Below are positions 1 through 10,118 of a stretch of 64,000 nucleotides of DNA, in pieces. Source of the stretch: Agromyces agglutinans (GTDB lineage Bacteria; Actinomycetota; Actinomycetes; Actinomycetales; Microbacteriaceae); NCBI RefSeq assembly GCF_009647605.1, contig NZ_WJIF01000005.1, positions 1 to 64,000 of the forward strand, given 5' to 3'. The notes beneath the pieces are model-generated. The model was not told the origin of the DNA. It did no database searches and saw only the letters and a list, made by a program, of their open reading frames with translations. A program made the position numbers and the translations under genes. The first letter of the stretch is position 1. Each line of letters begins with the position of its first letter.

Positions 1-13
1 CGCCCGCAGCCGG

Positions 14-2857
14 TCAGCCGACCGGCTGCGGCTGCGCCGGCGGCGGCTCGGGCGTCGGCTCGGCCGCGTCGGCCGCCGGGGCCTCGCGCAGCGCGTCGAC
101 CAGTTCCGCACGCGCGCGCCGGTACTGCTCGGTCGGCAGGTAGTCGTTGTGCTGGGCGACCTGCCAGAGGTAGCTGACCGGCGACCGCTCGCTCGCGCCA
201 CGGTCGACGGGGTTGTCGGCCGAGTTGTAGCCGAACGCCGGGAAGCCGAGGTAGTCAGTGCGGCGCCAGAGGCTGCGCCAGCGGATGGGCGTCACCGGCT
301 CGCCGTCGATGCCGAGCACGCGCGCGACGGTCACGTCGGTCGCGTCGGCGTCGAACGGGTTCGGGCGCCCCCGTCGCGGCTTGGGCGGGAACACCTCGGG
401 CCACTCGCGGCGCACCTGCCGCCGCCACGGGTCGGCCTGCCACAGCGAGGGTCCCTCGCAACCCGGCACGCCGAGCACCTGCGGGCCGAGCACCGACGGG
501 AAGAACCGGCTGAAGAACCCGCGCAGCTGCGTGCCGTAGGTGAGCATCGCGACGTCCTCGACCCGGCAGCGCGCCCGGCCGTCGCGGCCCACGTCGCGGG
601 TCGCGACATCCGCCTCGTTCGACAGCGCGAGCACGGTGGCGGCGGCGAGCACCGAGCCCATCGAGTGGGCCGCGAGGATCACGCCTCGTGGGCCGTCGCG
701 CGTGTCGCGCAGCCAGGTGCAGGTGCGTGCGGCGAGTTCGGGTACCGCGCGTTCGCCGTAGCAGGGCGGCGCGAACGGATGCCCAGCCCGCGGGAAGAAG
801 CACACGATGTCCCAGAACAGCGCGAGCGGCCGCTCGGCGCTCGAGGCCGCGCGGGCGGCGACGGCGGCGACCGCCGCGAGCGCGACGACGCCGAGGATCG
901 CCGCCGACGCCGATCGGATGCCGACGCGCACCGCGTCGGGCGCGAGCGAGCGGAACCAGTCGAAGAGGTCGGACGAGACGAGGGGCAGGAACCCGATCGC
1001 CGTGAGCAGCGCGACCAGGCCGATCAGCGCCTCCCCGCGGTGCACGAGGGTGGCCGAGCGCCGCGCGGCGACGATACGGCGGGCGTGGCCCGTGAGCTGC
1101 TCACGGTCCTCCCGTCCGGGGTAGCGCGGGTCGGGCAGGGGTGCGCCGAGCAGGTTGCGGTCGGTCTCGCCGCCGCGCACCGGCGGCAGCGTGAGCCGCG
1201 GCGAGCGGCTGAGGGCGGCGATGGCGGATGCCCCGGCCGCCAGCGCGACCGTCAGCGCGAGCACGGCGAGCACCACGCTGAAGCGCTCGTACGCGTCGGG
1301 CGCGTCGAGCACCTCGGTGCCGGGCACGGGCGGCGTGCGCCAGATGTCCTCGGTCGTACCGGCCGAGGTGGGCGTGCTGAGCCACGCGCTCACACCGATC
1401 ACGAGCAGGCTGGAGATCACCATCGAGGTGAGCAGGCCGAGCAGCATGCCGACGGCCGGCCCTTGTCCCGACCAGCCGACGGTGCGGAGGTCCTGGCGCC
1501 GGGTCCAGACGACGGCGAAGTACGCCGCGACGCACGCGACGCCGCCGGCGATGAGCCACGGCACGTGGGCCGGCGCGCGCCCGTCGGCGCCGTCGGGCGC
1601 GAGTTCGGCGATCGCGAGGAGCACGAGCGCCCCGGCGAGCAGCGGGTACGAGATCCATCGCGACACCCCGCGCACCCACCCGGCTCCCGAGTACGCGATG
1701 CCGAGCGCGACCACGATGAGCACCATCGGCGTCGTGATGAGCCCCGCGAACACGGGCGAATCGGCCGCCGCCTCATCCGCGCGGCTCGAAGTGGTGATGA
1801 GCGCGGCCGCGACGTAGGCGACGTACGAGGTCGCGGCGACCGCCAGCACGATGCGCGCGGCGATCGTGGCGGCGAGGTCGCGGCTTCGGTCCTTCGGGCT
1901 CGTGGCCAGCAGTACCCCCACCGCCGACGAGACGACCACGACGGCGCCGATGACGACGGCCGCGATGGCCCAGGGGCTCGCGACCGCGAATCCCGCGAGC
2001 GTCGTGGCCACCGGGGCGGACTCGAGCGACGAGTCGGACGCGCTGTGGCTGAGCGCGGCGTCCCAGCCGAGCAGCATGAGCACGAGCCCGATCGCCCCCG
2101 CGAAGTGCAACTGCTCGCTGGTGGAGGTGATGCGGGCCATCGACCAGAAGCCGACCGTCGCGAGCAGCGGGCGGCGCTGCGGCTTGCCCTCGAGGAAGTT
2201 CCGCGAGAAGTCGGCGACGTTCGCCTCGTACCGCACGCGGCCCGACCGCGACACGAGGTAGATCACGAGCATCGCGGCGATCGGCACGACGCTGAACAGC
2301 GCGGCTCGAGCGCCGCGGTCGAGGTCGCCGAGGCCCGAGAGCCACTCGGGCAGCGCGGCGCACATGCGCCCGCCGCGGAAGCACTGCACGCCGATCAGGT
2401 CGACCGCGACCGACATGAACGCGGTGACGTAGATGAGGGTGAGCACGAGCGCGAACACGCGCAGGATCGCGGCCCCCCGGCCGGCGTCCCAGCTCGCCGC
2501 ATCGGCTCGCTCGGGAACCGGGATGCGACGGGTCCAGTACGCGATGTTGCAGAGGCCGAAGGGCAGGATGAACAACCACCCGAGGTGCACGAACACGCGG
2601 CTGATCACCGCGAGCGCGCCACCGCCCGCGCGGGCCTGGCTGCCCCACGAGTACGCCTCCCTGGCGGCGATGCCGTCGCCGGGCGCGTCGTCCTTCCGGC
2701 TCCAGAACGAGCCGAGGTCGTCGCCGGTGCGGCGGGTGATCTCGTCGCGCTCGGCCTCGAGCATCACCTCGGGCGGCGCGTTCGCGATGCCGTGGATGCG
2801 GATCTCGAGGACGCGCGGCTCATCGGTGTCGATCGGCGCCGCTGCGGTGTCGGCCAT
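14..2857 (-). CDS. Multi-pass membrane protein with C-terminal alpha/beta-hydrolase-like domain
   Basis: A 947-residue protein of unknown role. The N-terminus (about residues 12-22, RIHGIANAPPE) matches the opening I associate with an actinobacterial family of large membrane proteins. The middle contains many hydrophobic segments (about residues 70-650). A soluble C-terminal part carries the nucleophile-elbow sequence AAHSMGS near residue 731, as in GxSxG lipases and esterases, followed by a proline-rich tail. I chose the ATG at 2857 because the protein reads sensibly from there; the open frame extends further upstream but that part is arginine-rich shadow sequence. A membrane-embedded lipid or ester hydrolase is plausible but inferred only from the elbow motif; the other catalytic residues were not identified. 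Confidence 0.8.
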   Translation of the reverse strand: MADTAAAPIDTDEPRVLEIRIHGIANAPPEVMLEAERDEITRRTGDDLGSFWSRKDDAPGDGIAAREAYSWGSQARAGGGALAVISRVFVHLGWLFILPFGLCNIAYWTRRIPVPERADAASWDAGRGAAILRVFALVLTLIYVTAFMSVAVDLIGVQCFRGGRMCAALPEWLSGLGDLDRGARAALFSVVPIAAMLVIYLVSRSGRVRYEANVADFSRNFLEGKPQRRPLLATVGFWSMARITSTSEQLHFAGAIGLVLMLLGWDAALSHSASDSSLESAPVATTLAGFAVASPWAIAAVVIGAVVVVSSAVGVLLATSPKDRSRDLAATIAARIVLAVAATSYVAYVAAALITTSSRADEAAADSPVFAGLITTPMVLIVVALGIAYSGAGWVRGVSRWISYPLLAGALVLLAIAELAPDGADGRAPAHVPWLIAGGVACVAAYFAVVWTRRQDLRTVGWSGQGPAVGMLLGLLTSMVISSLLVIGVSAWLSTPTSAGTTEDIWRTPPVPGTEVLDAPDAYERFSVVLAVLALTVALAAGASAIAALSRSPRLTLPPVRGGETDRNLLGAPLPDPRYPGREDREQLTGHARRIVAARRSATLVHRGEALIGLVALLTAIGFLPLVSSDLFDWFRSLAPDAVRVGIRSASAAILGVVALAAVAAVAARAASSAERPLALFWDIVCFFPRAGHPFAPPCYGERAVPELAARTCTWLRDTRDGPRGVILAAHSMGSVLAAATVLALSNEADVATRDVGRDGRARCRVEDVAMLTYGTQLRGFFSRFFPSVLGPQVLGVPGCEGPSLWQADPWRRQVRREWPEVFPPKPRRGRPNPFDADATDVTVARVLGIDGEPVTPIRWRSLWRRTDYLGFPAFGYNSADNPVDRGASERSPVSYLWQVAQHNDYLPTEQYRRARAELVDALREAPAADAAEPTPEPPPAQPQPVG

Positions 2858-3003
2858 GGTGCACCCCGTTCGAGGAGGCGGAGAAGATGCGGGATTCGGG
2901 TGCATCCTGCTCTCCCGCCCGCCGACGCGGATCAGGGGCGGCCCTGAACGCGCCGCACCGTTCGGCGCGATCCGCGGCGCAGGCCGACGCCGGCCGCGCA
3001 GGC

Positions 3004-3618
3004 TCAGCCCACGATGGCGAGCCCGACGCAGCCGAGGCCCGCGACGAGGTCGAGCCCCATGCACCAGAGCGCCAGCGAGCGGTTCACGACGATGTCGCGG
3101 CGGTAGTGCACGAGGTCCCACACCGCGTGCGAGGCGAGCGCCAGGCCGCCCACGATGAGGCCGACTCTCGGCTCGAGCAGCAGGGCGAGCACGGCGACGC
3201 CGAAGTAGCCGACCGCGGCGAGCGCCTGCGGCACCGTGACGACCGGCCGGCGCACGAGGCCGATCACGGCGAAGACGAGGCATCCGGCGGCCAGCACGAG
3301 CCAGCGCTGCAGGTCGACCAGTTCGGCCAGCACCACGAGGACGCCGGCGAGGCCTCCCCACAGCCAGGCCATCCAGCGGATGCCGGTCGCCGCGGCGGCG
3401 AGGTAGCCGAGCACGGCGATGCCCACGGCCGTCATCGGCAACTCGGCCGCCACCCCGCCGGCGCCGCTCGCGAAGAGCGCGGCCGCGCCGCTGAGCAGGC
3501 CGATGGCGAGCACGACCACGATGAACGCGGCGGACGACCGACGGGGAACGCCGGTCGCGGCCGGTCCCGTCGTCGTGGTCATCGGCGTGGTCGCGGTCCT
3601 GGTCATCATTCGAGACAT
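3004..3618 (-). CDS. Small multi-pass membrane protein with a CsoR/CstR-like operator
   Basis: A 204-residue protein with a short Thr-rich N-terminus and about six hydrophobic segments. A conserved-looking loop near the end, HAVWDLVHYRRDIVVNRS, suggests a polar active or binding face. I do not recognise a named family. The ATG at 3618 is preceded by AGGGGG eight bases upstream; the frame extends 19 codons further but without a better ribosome site. The gene has its own strong promoter and an operator-like inverted repeat overlapping its ribosome binding site (see those entries), so it is probably induced by a metal or reactive sulfur species. The function is unknown. Confidence 0.75.
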   Translation of the reverse strand: MSRMMTRTATTPMTTTTGPAATGVPRRSSAAFIVVVLAIGLLSGAAALFASGAGGVAAELPMTAVGIAVLGYLAAAATGIRWMAWLWGGLAGVLVVLAELVDLQRWLVLAAGCLVFAVIGLVRRPVVTVPQALAAVGYFGVAVLALLLEPRVGLIVGGLALASHAVWDLVHYRRDIVVNRSLALWCMGLDLVAGLGCVGLAIVG

Positions 3619-3622
3619 ATCA

Positions 3623-3639
3623 ATACCCCCTATTGGTAT
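3623..3639 (-). promoter_or_regulatory. CsoR/CstR-like operator overlapping the ribosome binding site
   Basis: The plus strand reads ATACCCCCTATTGGTAT, with the inverted half-sites ATACC and GGTAT. It lies between the predicted transcription start and the start codon of the membrane gene ending at 3004, and it covers the AGGGGG ribosome site. The pattern resembles operators of the CsoR/CstR family (persulfide or copper sensors). No regulator of this family is encoded in the window, so the assignment is by site resemblance only. Confidence 0.5.
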
Positions 3640-3646
3640 AGGCGGC

Positions 3647-3675
3647 AATATAGCGAGTCGTCCGTGACGCGACAA
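3647..3675 (-). promoter_or_regulatory. Sigma-70-type promoter for the small membrane protein gene
   Basis: On the minus strand, TTGTCG (complement of 3670-3675) and TATATT (complement of 3647-3652) are separated by exactly 17 bases. Transcription would start near 3640, directly in front of the operator at 3623-3639 and about 22-25 bases before the start codon. It is an unusually AT-rich patch for this DNA. Confidence 0.6.
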
Positions 3676-3716
3676 GACCCATCCGGCTGATGACCGGCAC
3701 CGCCCCGAACGCCGAA

Positions 3717-3742
3717 CGCCCGGCCCCTCGCGGGGCCGGGCG
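3717..3742 (-). terminator. Rho-independent-type hairpin after the phosphatase gene
   Basis: A perfect 11-bp stem (CGCCCGGCCCC / GGGGCCGGGCG) with a 4-base loop lies 21 bases past the stop codon of the metallophosphoesterase gene. There is no proper T-run, as is usual for terminators in such GC-rich DNA. Confidence 0.65.
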
Positions 3743-3762
3743 TCGGTCTCGGAGCGGCCGGA

Positions 3763-6408
3763 TCAGCCGAGCGTGAAGGCGAGCTCCGTGGTGTTGCCGG
3801 CGACGTCGTGGACGACGAGGGTGTTGGCCCCCGCGACCGCGCCGAACACGCCGGGCCCGACGAAGTTCACGTCGGACCACGCGTTGTTCGACAGGTCCTT
3901 CACCACGCCGTTGATCTCGACCTTGTCGACCTTGCCCGCGTCGTACAGCTTGAAGCTGACCCGGCTGTAGACGTCACCGCTGCGGGCCGTGAACGAGGCG
4001 CCGTCCTTGACGGTGACCTTGGGCGCCGTGGCGTCGATCGTGACCGAGAACGTGCTCGTCTTGGAGAGGTTGCCCGCGAGGTCCTGCGCGTTGTACTTCA
4101 CCGTGTACTCGCCCGAGGGCAGGGCGACGGTCGCCGTGTGCGAGCCGGCCGCGACGCCGTCGGCCACCTTCGACTGCGTGCTCTTGACGAGCTTGCCGCC
4201 CTGGTAGATGTTCGCCACGATGCGCTGGAGGCCGCGGTCGTCCGTGGCATCCACCTGCACCGACAGCTCGCGGAACGGACCCGCGGCCGCCGGCGACACG
4301 AGGGAGACCTCGGGGCGCGTCGTGTCGGGCGCCTCGGCGGGCGGCTCGACGCCGGCCTCGGTGACCCACTTCACGCCGTCGTCGTACTTGGTGACGGTGA
4401 ACTCGTCGTACACCGCGCCGACCGGCAGGTCGGTCGTGGCAGCCGCGGTCTTCTCGGCGAGGTACGAGCGATAGTGCAGCTGGTCGTCTGAGACGTCGAT
4501 GACCTGGTAGGTCGTGACGCCCGCGCCGCGCAGCACCTGCGTCGCGCCGTTGTTGGTCCAGACGTTCTTCTCATCGGTCTCGAGCTCGTAGTGCTTCGCA
4601 CCCGAGTTGGAGACGATGTAGACCGGGCCGTCGGTGATGCCGGCGGTCTCGGTGACGTCCTCGTTGTTGTAGCCGCGCGCGTACGTGTGGTCGTGGCCCA
4701 TCATCACGAGGTCGATGTCGTGCTTCTGGAACACGGGCACCCAGTACTGGCGCAGGGTCGGCTCGTTGCGGCCGGCCGAGGTCGAATACACCGGCTGGTG
4801 GAAGGTCACGACGTTCCACTTCGACGGGCTCTCGGTGAGCACGTGGTCGAGCCATTCGGCCTGGAACTGGGTCCACAGCGCCGAGATCTTCGTCGAAGGG
4901 CACTCGGTTCCCGCGCACGCCGGCAGGTTGTCGGGCGTGAGGAACGTGGTGTCGCGCGTCGCGTTGATCGTGATGAAGCGCACGCCCTGGTAGTCGGTGA
5001 AGTACACCGTCTCGGTCGCGAACTGCGTCCAGTGCTCGAAGTACGCGGCGTACTGCTTCGCCACGTCGGTGTCGCCGACGGCGAGGTCGGCGAGGGCGCC
5101 GATGGTCTCCGTGGTCGGGTTGTTGTGCGGGTACTCGAAGTTCGCCTTCCACGACTTCAGGAACTTGTCGCCCGAGTACTCGTGGTTGCCCGGCGCGGCC
5201 ATGACGTTCGTCGTCGCCGCCGACGTCTCCATGCCCTTGAACCAGTTGATCCACTGGGTCTCGTTGCTGGCGGTGTCGATGAGGTCGCCGGCGTGCACCG
5301 AACCGATCGAGTCGGGGGCGGATGCCTCGGCCATCGACACGACCTTCGGCCACGTCGAGTCCAGGCCGATCTGCGCATCGCCGTAGTACACGAACTGGAA
5401 CTCGTCATCGTTCGGGTCGGCGGTCGTGAACTCGCGCCACTCGCTCCACGCGCCCTCGAGGCCCACGCGGTAGGCGTAGGCGGTCGCGGCGGTGAGGCCG
5501 TCGACCGTCGTCGAGTAGTGCTGCAGCGGGTTGCCGTTCACAGTGCCCGCCGCGTACGCGTCGACCGTGCGCACGTCGCCGCCCGCGGCCGGACGGATCT
5601 GCACCTGGCCGGAGGTGTGCGACTCGTCGCCCGCGAGCCACGAGAACGACTGGCTCGTCTCGGGGGTCTCGGTCGGGGTCAGGATGACGCGCGACGGCGG
5701 CGTGGTGACGACCTCGCCCGGGTCGGTCGCCTCGACGAGCCGGATCGACGGGACGTCGAGGTAGATGTCGCTCGAGGTCTCGCGGTCCTGATAGAGCGCG
5801 ACGGCCACGGTGTTCACGCCGTCGACCAGCACGTCGCCGTCGACCTGGAACGACTCGGCGGCGGGGTCGGATGCCCCGGACCCGGCGTACTGCAGGTTCG
5901 TGTCCTCGGTGACGCGGTCGTCGGCGAAGCCCGCGACCTTCTCGCCGTTGATCCACACGACGGCACCGTCGTCGTAGACGAGGTCGCCGACGACCTCGCC
6001 GACCTCGGCCGCGACACCGGGCTCGAGCGTGAAGCTCGTGCGGAAGAAGAACGTCGGCACGTTCGGTGCGGCCTGCCCGTCGAGGTACTGGTTCAGCAGC
6101 GTCTCGGGCATCCGGGGGCCGACCGGGGCGAGCAGGCCGCGCTTGGCGCCGAAGCTGCCGGCCGCCTGCTTCCAGGCGGAGTCGTCGTAGCCCGTGGTGG
6201 TCCAGACGCGCACGTTCGCGTCGCCCTTGGCGGGGTCGCTCCCGTCGTCGAGGTAGCGCCAGGTGGTGTCACCGTCGACCACGGGCGCCGTGGGCACCTC
6301 GGTCGCGGCGGTCGCGGGCAGCGGCAGCGCGATCGCGCCGGCGATCAGGCCCGTGAGCGCGGCACCGACGGCGACGCCGCGGCCCCATCGTCTGTCTGTC
6401 TTGGTCAT
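3763..6408 (-). CDS. Secreted purple-acid-phosphatase-like metallophosphoesterase
   Basis: An 881-residue exported enzyme that probably releases phosphate from extracellular phosphomonoesters. The N-terminus is a typical Sec signal peptide ending near ATAATE (about residue 35). A carbohydrate-binding-like region and a fibronectin-III-like domain precede the catalytic domain. The five metal-binding motifs of the family are all present in order: YYGDAQ (about 341), AGDLID (about 370), GNHE (about 408), FHQPVY (about 536) and GHDHTY (about 570). Two Ig-like repeats make up the C-terminus. The ATG at 6408 has GAGGGAGAAC in front; upstream frame extension is not needed. The gene stands alone and is followed by a hairpin terminator. 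Confidence 0.9.
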   Translation of the reverse strand: MTKTDRRWGRGVAVGAALTGLIAGAIALPLPATAATEVPTAPVVDGDTTWRYLDDGSDPAKGDANVRVWTTTGYDDSAWKQAAGSFGAKRGLLAPVGPRMPETLLNQYLDGQAAPNVPTFFFRTSFTLEPGVAAEVGEVVGDLVYDDGAVVWINGEKVAGFADDRVTEDTNLQYAGSGASDPAAESFQVDGDVLVDGVNTVAVALYQDRETSSDIYLDVPSIRLVEATDPGEVVTTPPSRVILTPTETPETSQSFSWLAGDESHTSGQVQIRPAAGGDVRTVDAYAAGTVNGNPLQHYSTTVDGLTAATAYAYRVGLEGAWSEWREFTTADPNDDEFQFVYYGDAQIGLDSTWPKVVSMAEASAPDSIGSVHAGDLIDTASNETQWINWFKGMETSAATTNVMAAPGNHEYSGDKFLKSWKANFEYPHNNPTTETIGALADLAVGDTDVAKQYAAYFEHWTQFATETVYFTDYQGVRFITINATRDTTFLTPDNLPACAGTECPSTKISALWTQFQAEWLDHVLTESPSKWNVVTFHQPVYSTSAGRNEPTLRQYWVPVFQKHDIDLVMMGHDHTYARGYNNEDVTETAGITDGPVYIVSNSGAKHYELETDEKNVWTNNGATQVLRGAGVTTYQVIDVSDDQLHYRSYLAEKTAAATTDLPVGAVYDEFTVTKYDDGVKWVTEAGVEPPAEAPDTTRPEVSLVSPAAAGPFRELSVQVDATDDRGLQRIVANIYQGGKLVKSTQSKVADGVAAGSHTATVALPSGEYTVKYNAQDLAGNLSKTSTFSVTIDATAPKVTVKDGASFTARSGDVYSRVSFKLYDAGKVDKVEINGVVKDLSNNAWSDVNFVGPGVFGAVAGANTLVVHDVAGNTTELAFTLG

Positions 6409-6575
6409 GTTCTCCCTCTCGAGACACGGTCGGAACGCACGCCGGCGCACGCCCGAAGATCGTGCGCGCAGGAGTGGATTCGCACACATCCAACCGACCG
6501 GGCATGGCCGCGAGGTGACGGGCCATCCGCCGGCAGGTGAACCCGAGGGGGACGAGGGTCCCTCGACTCGCGCAG

Positions 6576-6617
6576 GGTCTCGATACGCGTGCTCCTTCGT
6601 CGCGCGCTACTCGACCG
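6576..6617. repeat. Microbacteriaceae-type intergenic repeat, copy 1
   Basis: Begins GGTCTCGATACG and ends CTACTCGACCG, with a variable GC-rich middle. The same ends occur at 34183-34211 (inverted) and 38718-38790. I recall such elements as common between genes in Microbacteriaceae. Its right end overlaps the 3' end of the NAD(P)-binding gene and supplies that gene's stop codon. Confidence 0.7.
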
Positions 6618-7365
6618 ACGACGCGGATGCCGCGCGCAGCCACTCGTCGAACGTCTGCCGTCCGAGCGTCGCTCCCGGGCCCGGCAGTGCCGCGCCCTGC
6701 CGCATCTCGGCCATGCCCGTGATCGGCAGCGAGACGGGCACGACCGGTCCGCGCGACCCCCGGGCGCGCACGAGCCGGCGGATCAGGTCGGCGAGCTGCT
6801 CCTCGCGAGGCCCGGCGAGGTCGGCGGACCGGCCCGCCGCCGGCGCCTCGGCGAGCGCGACGAGCCGTTCGGCGACCTCTCGTGCGGCCACGGGTTGCGT
6901 TCGCATCCGCGGAGCGAGCTGCATGCCGGCGATACGCAGCCGCCCGGCCATCTGCCCGGCGAACTCGTGGAACTGGGTCGCCCGCAGGATCGTCCACGGC
7001 ACCCCGGCCTGTTCGACCACGCGCTCCTGCGCGAGCTTCGCCTGGTAGTACGCGTACGGGATGGCGTCGATCCCGACGATCGAGAGCAGCACGTGGTGCC
7101 CGACGCCGGCCTCCCGCTCGGCCTCGAGCAGCGCCCGCGAGGTCGTCGTGAAGAACCGCTCGGCGGTCTTGCGGTCGATCGACGCGATGTTCAGCGTGTC
7201 GATGACGGCGTCGACGCCGACCAGCGCCTCGGCGAGGCCCGAGCCGGCCGTCACGTCGACGCCCGTCGACCTCGCCAGCACCACGACGTCGTGCCCGCAC
7301 TCCCGGGCGACCTCGACGACCCGGCTTCCGACGGTTCCGGTGCCTCCGGCGACGGCGATCCTCAT
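6607..7365 (-). CDS. NAD(P)-binding NmrA-like / atypical SDR protein
   Basis: A 252-residue protein with the Rossmann motif GGTGTVGSRVVE at residues 7-18, as in NmrA-like and atypical short-chain dehydrogenase proteins that sense or use NAD(P). After the nucleotide-binding half comes a YYQAKLAQERVVEQ segment, matching the helix that carries the Tyr/Lys pair in related proteins (YxxxK-like). The start ATG has AGAGGAG seven bases upstream. The C-terminal residues SSVE and the TAG stop fall inside the repeat element at 6576-6617, so the natural C-terminus may have been altered by that element. Substrate unknown. Confidence 0.85.
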   Translation of the reverse strand: MRIAVAGGTGTVGSRVVEVARECGHDVVVLARSTGVDVTAGSGLAEALVGVDAVIDTLNIASIDRKTAERFFTTTSRALLEAEREAGVGHHVLLSIVGIDAIPYAYYQAKLAQERVVEQAGVPWTILRATQFHEFAGQMAGRLRIAGMQLAPRMRTQPVAAREVAERLVALAEAPAAGRSADLAGPREEQLADLIRRLVRARGSRGPVVPVSLPITGMAEMRQGAALPGPGATLGRQTFDEWLRAASASSVE

Positions 7366-7407
7366 GTGCTGCTCCTCTGCGTCGGGGCCCGATCGTATCG
7401 TGCGCGT

Positions 7408-8064
7408 TCAGACCGCCCGCACGGGCTGGCGCAGGATGGTCTTCAGCTTCTCGGGCGCGGTGCGCCTCGGGTCGCCGAGGTAGATCTCGTGGTGGTCGCC
7501 GTTGAAGGTCAGCCCGTGCCGGGGCATCCACTCGTCGTGCAGCCGGGCGAGGGTCGGGCCCTCGTCGTCGTACGGGCCGACGTGCAGGATCTGCGCGCTC
7601 CGCCCCTCGTGCAGGTGCAGCAGCCGCACGAGGTCGAGCGCGGGCGGGGCATCCGATCGCTCCTTCGCCGACTTCGCGCGCACCTGCGCGATCGCCGCGT
7701 CGACGGATGCCCCGTCGATCCAGTCGGGCTGCGCGATGAGCATCGTCCAGTCCCAGGCGTCCTTCTCGCGCGTGACGAAGGTCTCGGGATCGTCGGCGCG
7801 CCAGAGCCCCTCGAGCGGTCCGACGACGAAGTCGCGGCCCGACTCGCGCTTGCTCGCGAACTTCACCGTGTACGCGACGGGGTAGAGCGCCTCGACGGCC
7901 TCGCGGTAGGCGGGCACCGTGTTCGGGTCGCCGTGGCCGTCGACGGCGAGGTACCGCATCGGCGGCACGTCGACGATCGCGAAGTCCTCGGCCGCCCGAG
8001 CGGACGCCGCGTACAGGTCGGGATACGCGCGCTTGAGGTCGAACTTCTCGCCGGTTCCGCTCAT
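7408..8064 (-). CDS. GyrI-like small-molecule-binding domain protein
   Basis: A 218-residue cytoplasmic protein. The region VDVPPMRYLAVDGHGDPNT followed by YREAVEALYPVAYTVKF matches the GyrI-like/SOUL-type small-molecule-binding fold found in stand-alone form in many actinobacteria. Such proteins bind or hydrolyse small organic ligands. I chose the ATG at 8064 (sequence MSGTGEKFDLKR); it lies seven bases after TAGGGT with no ribosome site, which fits a leaderless transcript. It is divergent from the ABC-F gene, with the ABC-F leader region between them. Confidence 0.8.
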   Translation of the reverse strand: MSGTGEKFDLKRAYPDLYAASARAAEDFAIVDVPPMRYLAVDGHGDPNTVPAYREAVEALYPVAYTVKFASKRESGRDFVVGPLEGLWRADDPETFVTREKDAWDWTMLIAQPDWIDGASVDAAIAQVRAKSAKERSDAPPALDLVRLLHLHEGRSAQILHVGPYDDEGPTLARLHDEWMPRHGLTFNGDHHEIYLGDPRRTAPEKLKTILRQPVRAV

Positions 8065-8130
8065 GCTCGGAACCCTACGCCGCACGCGGTCTGGAAGTGA
8101 CCGGTAGGTCTGTGCTACGTTCTTCCGCCT

Positions 8131-8154
8131 ATGGGTACTCTGCTTTTCCAGTAG
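8131..8154 (+). CDS. Seven-codon leader peptide MGTLLFQ upstream of the ABC-F gene
   Basis: ATG GGT ACT CTG CTT TTC CAG TAG forms a complete mini-gene 239 bases before the ABC-F start. There is no Shine-Dalgarno sequence, and a TACGTT box at 8116-8121 would place the transcript start within a few bases of the ATG, so translation may be leaderless. Short hydrophobic leader peptides that stall drug-bound ribosomes are the usual switch for ABC-F and Erm resistance genes. The position, the length and the downstream inverted repeat all fit that role; stalling itself is inferred. Confidence 0.55.
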   Translation: MGTLLFQ

Positions 8155-8250
8155 TGGCGTCCGTGTCGAGCCCAGCTCCACGACGACGTTCCAGCGCCCG
8201 CTGAGGCGCCTCCACCACTGATCCGCGTCGCCACGCGACGCACGACCCTC

Positions 8251-8376
8251 ACCCGTCGAAGGCCGCGACCACCGCCGCAGTCGGCGATCGCGGCGCGCAC
8301 GCGCCGCACGCCGCGCCGCACGCCGACCGCTCCGCACCGCGCAGCACGCCGGCGCATGCAGCCGCCTTCGACGGGT
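8251..8376 (+). promoter_or_regulatory. Long inverted repeat in the ABC-F 5' region, possible attenuator
   Basis: ACCCGTCGAAGGC (8251-8263) is perfectly complementary to GCCTTCGACGGGT (8364-8376), which ends two bases before the GGAAACGAGG ribosome site of the ABC-F gene. Nested GC-rich complements, for example GCCGCGA with TCGCGGC, lie inside. Pairing would fold the whole 8251-8376 segment and could hide the start region or act as a terminator. There is no T-run, so translational control or Rho-dependent control is as likely as intrinsic termination. Confidence 0.55.
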
Positions 8377-8392
8377 CGGAAACGAGGCATCC

Positions 8393-10078
<1,686 letters not shown>

Positions 10079-10084
10079 ACAGGC

Positions 10085-10118
10085 CCCGCGGACGCGCGGA
10101 CCACCGCGCGTCCGCGGG
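10085..10118 (+). terminator. Strong hairpin after the ABC-F gene, inside the opposing gene
   Basis: A perfect 15-bp stem (CCCGCGGACGCGCGG with its complement) around the tetraloop ACCA begins seven bases after the ABC-F stop codon. It lies within the 3' coding part of the convergent DUF2236 gene, so one sequence serves as terminator on one strand and as codons on the other. A T-run is absent. Confidence 0.65.

Noticed and set aside
149..2947. A 932-codon open frame opposite the membrane/hydrolase gene
   Set aside because: It is extremely rich in Arg, Glu, Asp and His, lacks motifs and a ribosome site, and is the expected antisense shadow of GC-rich codons.
4591..6540. A 649-codon frame opposite the phosphatase gene
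   Set aside because: Antisense shadow; the phosphatase has all five metal motifs.
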